DNA of 42,899 bases from an uncultured Acidimicrobiales bacterium (lineage in GTDB: Bacteria; Actinomycetota; Acidimicrobiia; Acidimicrobiales; AC-14). Position numbers and translations under genes: made by a program. The first letter of the stretch is position 1; each line of letters starts with the position of its first letter. Under the pieces are notes generated by a model. That model was not told where the DNA came from and searched no databases. It was given only the letters and a program-made list of their open reading frames with translations. The stretch is taken from positions 1-42,899 of the forward strand of contig CADCTB010000193.1 of assembly GCA_902805665.1 (NCBI GenBank), given 5' to 3'. Positions 35,986-42,899 of this stretch are shown here, in pieces.

Positions 35986-36028
35986 ACCAGCGGACCTCAA
36001 GCGATCCGCAAGCTCGGGGGACGACGCT
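35986..36028 (+). promoter_or_regulatory. CAAG-box array plus -10-like element for the MBL-cupredoxin operon
   Basis: ACCAGCGGACC / TCAAGCGATCC / GCAAGCTCGGG (cores at 35987, 35998, 36009), 8 nt after heptamer GCAAGCT, then GACGCT (36023-36028). Confidence 0.6.
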
Positions 36029-36086
36029 GACCTCGTTCCCGATGGGGTGCCATTCCAGAAGCAGTCCGGACGACAAGGAGATCTCC

Positions 36087-36959
36087 ATGCCCACTACACG
36101 ATTGCCGGCCGTCAGGGCGGACGCAATGCCGGCTCAGCCACCTGCGGTCCACCATCCGCCGCTGCAGATCGCGCCGGAGGCCTTCCTCATCCAACAACTC
36201 CACGGGGAAGGGATGGCGCCGGTGGCGGTGAACGTCAACTCCCTCGTGATCCGCGGCGCCGAGCCGGTCATCGTCGACACCGGCGCGCCGAACAACCGGG
36301 AGCAGTGGCTGACCGACGTCTTCTCGATCGTCGACCCGCTGGACGTCCGCTGGATCTTCCTGAGCCACGACGACGTCGACCACTACGGGAACCTGGAGCA
36401 GGTCCTCGAGGCCTGCCCGAACGCGGTCTTCGTCACCAGCTTCTTCATCGGCGAGCGGATGGGCGTGCTGCTCGACAACCCTCTCCCCCGTTTCCGTTGG
36501 ATCAACGACGGTGACGTGCTCGACGTCGGCGACCGGCTGCTGGTGGCCGCCCGCCCGCCCGTGTACGACAATCCGACGACGCGCGGTCTCTTCGACGCCA
36601 GCACCGGCGTCTACTGGGCCTCCGACGCCTTTGCCACCCCCGTGCCCAGCTTCGTCGAGAACGTGGACGAGCTGGACCCGGGATTCTGGGCCGAGGGCTT
36701 CGCGCAGTTCCAGGGGATGCTCTCGCCGTGGCTCAGCATCGTCGACAATGAGCGGTGGTACGCCCAGGACGTCGCCAAGCTGGTCGACGACCCGGACCTC
36801 CGCATCATCACCGGCGCCCACACGCCGCCGATCACCGGTGCCAAGGTGGGAGAGGCGCTCGAGCTGATGAGCCGCATGCCCGCCATGGGCCCTGTCCGTC
36901 TTCCCGAGCAGGCCGACCTCGACGGCATGCTCGCCGCCATGAACGCGAAGGTCGCATGA
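36087..36959 (+). CDS. Metallo-beta-lactamase-fold protein, flavodiiron (ODP)-like, paralog of 23907..24737
   Basis: VFSIVDPLDVRWIFLSHDDVDHYGNLEQVLEACP...TGVYWASDAFATPVP...ITGAHTPPIT; RBS AAGGAG, 6 nt, ATG. Confidence 0.83.
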   Translation: MPTTRLPAVRADAMPAQPPAVHHPPLQIAPEAFLIQQLHGEGMAPVAVNVNSLVIRGAEPVIVDTGAPNNREQWLTDVFSIVDPLDVRWIFLSHDDVDHYGNLEQVLEACPNAVFVTSFFIGERMGVLLDNPLPRFRWINDGDVLDVGDRLLVAARPPVYDNPTTRGLFDASTGVYWASDAFATPVPSFVENVDELDPGFWAEGFAQFQGMLSPWLSIVDNERWYAQDVAKLVDDPDLRIITGAHTPPITGAKVGEALELMSRMPAMGPVRLPEQADLDGMLAAMNAKVA

Positions 36960-37510
36960 TGGGCGGCGCACGCAGGATCATGCTTCGTTCGGGCCGCCGG
37001 TACGCGGCCATCGCTGCCGTCGGGCTCGGACTTCTGGCCGCCGCCTGCGGCGACGACTCCACGACGTCGTCGTCCTCTTCCAGCTCCAAGACCGTCACCG
37101 TCAAGGCGGTCGACTACGGCTTCGAAGGGCTGCCGTCGTCGGTCAAGGCGGGGACCGCCCTCAAGCTCACCAACCAGTCGAAGCAGGAGGCGCACGAGCT
37201 CGTCGCGGTGAAGCTTCCGGACAACGAGCGTCGGCCGGTCGCCGACCTCGTGAAGCTGCCGGAGCAGCAGCTCATGGGCCTGTTCACCGGACCGCCGGCG
37301 CTGGTGCTCCTCGCTCCGCCTGGAGGTGGCGAGCAGGTCGTGGCCGAAGGCGACGGCACGCTGAGGGAGCCGGGCCGCTACCTGCTGCTCTGCAACGTTC
37401 CGACTGGCGCGAATGCCGACGCCTTCATGAACGCCACCGGTCCCGGCCAGGTCACAGGCGGCGCTCCGCACCACGTCCACGGCATGTACGCCGAGATCAC
37501 CGTGCAGTAG
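36956..37510 (+). CDS. Cupredoxin-like lipoprotein
   Basis: LGLLAAACGDD lipobox; VTVKAVDYGFEGLPSSVKAGTALKLTNQSKQEAHELVAV...GRYLLLCNVP...HHVHGMYAEITV; ATGA overlap with the MBL gene. Confidence 0.75.
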   Translation: MMGGARRIMLRSGRRYAAIAAVGLGLLAAACGDDSTTSSSSSSSKTVTVKAVDYGFEGLPSSVKAGTALKLTNQSKQEAHELVAVKLPDNERRPVADLVKLPEQQLMGLFTGPPALVLLAPPGGGEQVVAEGDGTLREPGRYLLLCNVPTGANADAFMNATGPGQVTGGAPHHVHGMYAEITVQ

Positions 37511-37534
37511 GTCATCCAGAAGCGTCAAGCAGCG

Positions 37535-37569
37535 CAGATGGGGAGGTCCGCCAAGGGCCTCCCCATCTG
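37535..37569. terminator. Strong hairpin between convergent genes
   Basis: CAGATGGGGAGG-TCCGCCAAGGG-CCTCCCCATCTG: perfect 12-bp stem. Confidence 0.65.
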
Positions 37570-37600
37570 GGCACCGGTGAGCCGGTGAGCCGGGACCGCG

Positions 37601-40551
37601 CTAGTGAGGCCGTTCGCCCGGTGGCGATCCGGCCTGTGACTGGACGGCCTCGAGGGCGAGCTGTACGACCTCTCCTCGGGACAGAGTGCCCGCGGCACGC
37701 CCGAGCCTTTGCATCTCCGCGTCACCGAGTCGCCGGTTGATGGAATGGCGGCACGCCGAGAGCCGAGCGGCGTCCGCGCCGACGACGGCGGGAGCATCGG
37801 GGTCCGCGTCAGCGGCCGCGAGCAACAGGGCTGCGTCTGCGTCCCGACCGCATTGGGCCAGGAGCTCGGCGACGTTTCGGAGGGTCGTCCACTGCTGGGT
37901 CCAGCTACCGGTCCGCGCCCAGTACCGGATCACGTCCACATAGCGGGCGGAGGCCTGCACCAGTTCGCCTCTCCGTGCCGCGGAGGAGGCCAGCGTGACG
38001 GCGGCGATGGCGGCGACGAAGGACGCACCGCTTACCGTCGACAGCTGGACGGCCCGTTCCAGATGCCGCGACGCGGCAGGGTCACCCAACTCGGCGAGAA
38101 CCTCACCCCGGGCGTAGGCCGTGTAGGCGCCAATCGTCTGGCCGCCCGCCGAGTCGGCGAGGGCGTCCGCCCGGTTGAGCAGCTCCTGGGTCAGTCCGTC
38201 CTGACCTCCGTAGACCGCAGCCAACGCCGCGGTGGCGAAGCGGGTCGCCGTCTCGCCGTGGGCGTCCAGCCGCGCGCTTTCCAGGGTCTGCTCCAATGCC
38301 GCGGCGTGATGCCCGCAGAAGAGCTCGACCACCGCGGACACCTCGAGGGCCCGGCCACGACTCCGGGCATCGGTCGCCTTCGCGAGCGCCCGGTCGGCGA
38401 GCTCCCGCGCCAGCTCCAGCCGTCCCAGCCGCCAGGCGCCCCGTCCGGCGGCCGTCATCAGCAGCGACTCGACGGGCGTGCCGTGCAGACGCGGCTCCTC
38501 GGCCAGCTCGATCGCCCACGACCACGGCTCGGGGTAGTCACGCCACAGGGCGAAATCGTCGAGGTGCACGGACAGCTGTGCCGCGGCCTCGGCGTCTCCC
38601 CGGGCCAGCCAGAAACGGCGTGCCGTGCCCAGTGTGGGCAGAGCCGCCACCAGGCGGGCGGCCCAGGACGGCTCCTCGGGGCCGCTCAGCTTCGCCGCCG
38701 CCCGCTCGACGAAGGCGGCGACCCAGCCGGAAAGCAGCTCCATCGCGTTCTCGGCTTCCCCGTTCCTGGCCAGCTCCTCGGAACCGAACGCCCGGATGCT
38801 GTCGAGCAACCCGTAGTACAGGGAGCCCGCCGCCTCTGTGGCGGTGACCATCGAGGCGTCGACCAGCCTGCTCAGCGCTGCACCGGGGTCACCCGGCAGG
38901 CCACAGCCCCGTCCGACGTGTTCGGCCGCCTCGAGCTCGAAGCGGTCCGGGAAGACCGACAGGTAACGAAAGTACCGCTGCTCGTGGACGTCGAGCAGCT
39001 GGTAGGACCAGTCGATCGTGGCCCTGAGGGTCCGGTGCCGGTCGTCATCGCCTCGACGACCCGGGGGTGCCAGGTCGAGCCGGTGGTCGATGCGCCGCTG
39101 CAACTCGACAAGGCCAATGCCCGCCAGACGGCCGGCGGTGAGCTCGATGGCCAGGGGCAGGCCGTCCAGCCGGCGGCAGATGTCGACGACGGCCACGAGG
39201 TTGTCCGCAGTGGGTGCGAAGGAGGCACCGGCCCGGCGGGCCCTGTCGGCGAACAACGCCACCGGAGGCGCATGCTGCGCCGCGCCGGTCAGCACCTCGG
39301 CCGCGGACGGCAGCTCAAGAGGATCGAGCCGGAACACGCACTCCCGCGGCCATACCGGTCGGCTCCCGGCTGGTATGGAGGAGGACGAGCTGAGGGCACC
39401 ACCGCAGCAGCTCGTCGCCGAGGGCCCGCGCCTCCTCGATGACATGCTCGCAGTTGTCGACGACGAGCAACTGCTGACGAGCCCTGAGATAGTCGACCAG
39501 CGCGTCAAGGGGGTTGCCAGGGCCCCGCACCCCGCACATCTGAGCCACCAGCGACACGACGCCGCCGGGGTGGCGGAGCGGAGCCAGCTCGACGAACACC
39601 GCACCGTCAGCGAAGGCGTCGAGGTGGGAGTGGGCCAGTTCGAGGGCGAGCCGGGTCTTCCCCACCCCGCCCGGCCCCACGACCGTGATGCACGCCTCGG
39701 TCGCCATCAAGGCGGCCAGGCGGCGGAGCTCACCCTCGCGGCCGACCAGAGGAGTCCGTGGATGGGGAAGTCGGGATCCCGGGGCGGTGGGGGGCGACGG
39801 AGACGGTCCCAGTTCCCCTCGGGCCACCGTCACCTCGAGCTCCGCCAGCGCGGTCGAGGGCTCCAGGCCGGTCTCCTCAGCCTCGCCCGCGGTAGGCGTG
39901 GGCGACCTGCAGGGCCTCGGCGCGCCGACCCGACCGGGCCAACGAGACCATGAGCAGCCTCTGAGTCGATTCACGCCAGGGATGCTCGGCGGCTGCACGG
40001 GCGACGAGGTCCACGACATCTTCCGGCCGTTCCGTGGCCAGCCTGGCTGCGAGCAGGTCGTCGGTCAGGGCGCTGTTGAGCTCGGCCAGACGCACAGCCT
40101 CGGCGGCGAGCGGCTCGACGTCGGAGAACTCCTCGAGGGCGAGCCCCCGCCACAGAGCCAGCGCCGAGGAGAACCGCTCGGCGGCCGCCGCGGGATCGTC
40201 GGCCATGAGGGCACGTCCCTGGGCGGCGAGAGTCACTGCCCGGTCCGCGTCCAAGGCACCCCTGTCCAGGGTCAGCCGGTAGCCAGTCCCCTCGTTGGCA
40301 AGGCACCCAGCCGCGCCACCGAGGTGCCGCCGCAGCCGCGACACGTGGCTCTGGACCGCGTTCACCGCCGCGCTCGGGGGATCGTCGCCCCAGAGGGCGT
40401 CCACGATCCGGCTGACACTCACCGTGTCGCCTCCGGCCATGGCCAGCAGGGCCAGCAGCGCGCTCCGTCGCTCCCCGGGCACGTCGACCGCACGGCCGTC
40501 GACACGTAGCCGCAGCGGGCCGAGGACGTCTACCTCCAGCGAGGACGCCAA
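37601..40551 (-). pseudogene. SARP/BTAD-ATPase-TPR regulator split over three frames by two +1 shifts
   Basis: Frame 1 (to ~39887) VDVLGPLRLRVDGRAVDVPGERRSALLALLAM...RAEALQVAHAYR; frame 2 EETGLEPSTALAELE...VVGPGGVGKTRLALELA...LLHTSREPTGM (to ~39346); frame 3 ECVFRLDPLELPSAAEVL to the end. Start TTG 40551 or ATG 40599. Confidence 0.82.
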
Positions 40552-40569
40552 CGTTCCACCTCCCCCCAA

Positions 40570-40613
40570 TGCTGGCACGTCCACGTCAGCTTCGTGCATA
40601 CCCGGTGCCAGCA
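40570..40613. promoter_or_regulatory. Inverted repeat in divergent intergenic region
   Basis: TGCTGGCAC (40570-40578) ... GTGCCAGCA (40605-40613), perfect 9-bp arms. Confidence 0.4.
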
Positions 40614-40687
40614 CTGGGGGCGAAGGTGGCAACGGTCGCGAATGTCACGACCGACCACGACGCAAGGAGACGATTCGATGGCAGGCA

Positions 40688-41725
40688 GTGGAGCGCTTCG
40701 CCGAGACGGTGGCCGTCGACCAGGCCAGGTCGACCGCTGGCGCGTTGGCCTACATCGGCGACCGGCTGGGGCTGTGGGCGGCTCTTGCCGGGTCGGGTCC
40801 CGTGACGAGCCGGGAGCTGGCCGAGCTCACCGGACTGCACGAGCGGTACCTGCGTGAGTGGCTGGCCACCGAGACGGCTGCCGGGTACCTCACGTACGAC
40901 CCCGACAGTGCGCGCTTCTCGCTGCCGGCCGAGCACGCCGCCGTGCTGGCCGACGAAAGCTCGCCTGCGGCGCTGGCCGGAGGCTTCGAGTCCATCGCCG
41001 CCTTCTGGGCCGTCGCCGACCGGATCGCCGACGGCTTCCGCAGCGGCCAGGGTGTCGCCTGGAGCGAGCAGGATCCCCGGCTGTTCAGCGGTGTCGACCG
41101 CTTCTTCACCCCGCTCTACCAGCGCAGCCTGACCACCGAATGGCTGCCGGCGCTGGAGGCGACGGTGGCCGCGCTCGAGCGCGGCGGGCGGGTCCTGGAC
41201 GTCGGCGCCGGCTTCGGCACATCGAGCATCCTCATGGCCCAGGCCTATCCCCGGTCCACGTTCCACGGCATCGACCCCCACCAAGGCTCGATCCTGCGGG
41301 CCCGCGATGCGGCCACGAAGGCCGGTGTTGCGCACCGGGTCACCTTCGCCGTCGGGACCGGTCTCGACGATGTCGGCACCGGATGGGACCTGATCACCTT
41401 CTTCGACGCCTTCCATCACGTCGGTGACCCTTTCGCCGTCGCACGACGGGCGCGGCAGTCGCTCGCAGCCGACGGCGCACTCATGCTCGTCGAGCCCCGG
41501 GCCGCGGATCGGCTGGAGGACAACCTCAACCTCGTCGGGCTGACCTACTACGGCGCCTCCACACTGGTGTGCGTCTCAGACGCCCTCGCCCAGGACGGGG
41601 CAACCGCGCTTGGAGGACAAGCCGGCCCGGGACGGCTCCGTGAGGTGCTGACCGAGGCGGGGTTCACCCGGGTCCGCTCAGCCATCGAAACCCCGTTCAA
41701 CCTGGTCGTGGAAGCCCGACCCTGA
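40688..41725 (+). CDS. Class I SAM-dependent methyltransferase with N-terminal winged-helix-like region
   Basis: LWAALAGSGPVTSRELAELTGLHERYLREWLATETAAGYL...GGRVLDVGAGFGTSSILMAQAYPRSTFHGIDPH; GTG start assumed, see finding on frame conflict. Confidence 0.82.
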   Translation: MERFAETVAVDQARSTAGALAYIGDRLGLWAALAGSGPVTSRELAELTGLHERYLREWLATETAAGYLTYDPDSARFSLPAEHAAVLADESSPAALAGGFESIAAFWAVADRIADGFRSGQGVAWSEQDPRLFSGVDRFFTPLYQRSLTTEWLPALEATVAALERGGRVLDVGAGFGTSSILMAQAYPRSTFHGIDPHQGSILRARDAATKAGVAHRVTFAVGTGLDDVGTGWDLITFFDAFHHVGDPFAVARRARQSLAADGALMLVEPRAADRLEDNLNLVGLTYYGASTLVCVSDALAQDGATALGGQAGPGRLREVLTEAGFTRVRSAIETPFNLVVEARP

Positions 41726-41742
41726 CCGACTGTCGGAGTGGT

Positions 41743-41773
41743 CCCACCGGCGGGCGAAACCCCAGCCGGTGGG
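41743..41773 (+). terminator. Hairpin after methyltransferase gene
   Basis: CCCACCGGC ... GCCGGTGGG perfect 9-bp stem, 18 nt after stop. Confidence 0.5.
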
Positions 41774-41806
41774 GTCGGCTCCGGCGACACCCCGGAGGTG
41801 ATCGCA

Positions 41807-42711
41807 ATGAGGCGAACCGAGCATCGAGAGAAGGGCGGCTTCGACGTGGCCGAGCTCGGCACGGTGCTGGCCGTGTGGGCCCACCCGGACGACGAGGCCT
41901 ACCTCGCCGGAGGGCTGATGGCCCTGGCGGCAGACGCAGGCTCCCTGTCGTGTGCGTGACCGCAACCCGCGGTGAGCACGGCACGGCCGATCCGCTGGGC
42001 TGGCCCCCTGCCCGCCTGGCTGCGGTGCGGGAACGGGAGACAGCGGCGTCGCTGGCTATCCTGGGCGTCAAGGAGCACCACTGGCTGGGGATCGAGGACG
42101 GCACGTGTGCCGTCACCTCGCCCATCGGCCCCATCGCCCACATCGCCCGCCTCATCCGGGAGGTGCAGGCGGACACGGTCGTGACCTTCGGGCCGGACGG
42201 GCTGACGGGCCACAGCGACCACCGGGCGGTGTCGCGGTGGGCGACGCAGGCCTGGGCGGTGAGCGGGGCCAGAGGCCGGCTGCTCCAGGCGACGTCCACC
42301 GCGAGCATCGCCACGCGGTTCCGCTCGGTCCACGAGCGCTTCGCCGTGTTCGATGCCGGTCTGCCAAGAGTGACGCCGGAGGAGGACTTGGCCGTCCACC
42401 TGTCGCTTGGCGGTGAGCTGCTCGACCGCAAGATCGTCGCCCTGCGGGCGCACGCCAGTCAGACCGCCGATCTGATCGCGGCCATGGGCGAGGACCTCTT
42501 CCGGGAGTGGTGCGCTGAGGAGTGTTACCTCGGCCTGCCATCGGAACCCCCCTGGCTCCAGGCATCCGCGCCACGCTCGAGAGAGCCGCATCGCCAGACC
42601 CCCATAGAACGGCCGGACATACTCGGGGGCGACAGCCCTGCGTGGTCCGACTCCGCCGCGACGGACGAGTGCGCCGACCAGCCGTTGAAGGTCCTCGCCG
42701 CCAGAGCGTAA
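41807..42711 (+). pseudogene. PIG-L/LmbE-family deacetylase interrupted by one frameshift
   Basis: Frame A LGTVLAVWAHPDDEAYLAGGLMALAADAGS then frame B PVVCVTATRGEHGTADPLGW...TGHSDHRAV; shift at ~41943; RBS GGAGG before ATG 41807. Confidence 0.8.
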
Positions 42712-42755
42712 GGGTTCGGTGCTCGCCGGTCCGGCGCCGGTCTACCGTGCGCAGG

Positions 42756-42899
42756 ATGCACGAGCACGAAAGCGGGGAGCAGCGGTTGGGCCCGGAGGCG
42801 GGCGCCGCGGAGTGGGACGCGAGATACACCGAGCGCGACGGGGCGATGTGGAGCGGGCGGCCGAACGGGCGGCTCGTCGCGGAGCTCCGCGCCCTCGCG
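42756..42899 (+). CDS. SAM-dependent methyltransferase, N-terminal part (runs off window)
   Basis: MHEHESGEQRLGPEAGAAEWDARYTERDGAMWSGRPNGRLVAELRALA: WDxRY...WSGxPN N-terminal signature. Confidence 0.62.
   Translation, partial: MHEHESGEQRLGPEAGAAEWDARYTERDGAMWSGRPNGRLVAELRALA

Noticed and set aside
39340-39890. Programmed +1 frameshifting in the second SARP
   Set aside because: Not adopted as the main explanation: no slow or rare codon or stop-codon slip site like prfB is evident, and neighbouring genes also carry indels; sequencing error or decay is simpler.
40621-40678. SARP-type 11-bp array before the methyltransferase
   Set aside because: CACGAC-like units occur at 9-10 nt spacing, not 11; not convincing.
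1-42899. tRNA/rRNA genes, prophage, transposon
   Set aside because: No CCA-ended cloverleaf, rRNA core motif, integrase or transposase reading recognised by eye; tRNAscan/Infernal would be decisive.

Overview
42.9 kb of very GC-rich chromosome, probably Actinomycetota and Acidimicrobiia-like (inferred from codon/protein style only). I saw no rRNA, tRNA, CRISPR array, transposase or integrase. Main blocks: (i) aat, hydantoinase/oxoprolinase A+B, an M15 peptidase and a HAD hydrolase; (ii) a minus-strand thiG-thiH operon followed by exported proteins (beta-propeller-like, DUF2330, cupredoxin); (iii) a plus-strand lipoylation block lpdA - E2 acyltransferase - a single-ORF LipB-LipA fusion; (iv) SOD-like, M24 peptidase, SDR, TetR, Ddn-like and Kelch-like genes; (v) metH; (vi) an accessory regulatory region with two SARP/BTAD-type regulators, a tandem HD-GYP-LuxR protein, two GNATs and two paralogous flavodiiron-like metallo-beta-lactamase proteins (one followed by a cupredoxin lipoprotein). 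The most interesting signal is non-coding. Arrays of CAAG-type boxes at exactly 11-bp spacing lie before both MBL paralogs and before the GNAT-SARP operon. At two of the three promoters a GAC(C/G)(G/C)T -10-like hexamer lies exactly 8 bp downstream, which matches known SARP operator architecture and suggests a small self-contained regulon. Other notable signals are the LipB-LipA fusion, repeated TANNNT-N6/7-RTG leaderless promoters (two of them bidirectional), and a cluster of frameshifts near the right end, two of them at the same heptamer CCGCGGG.
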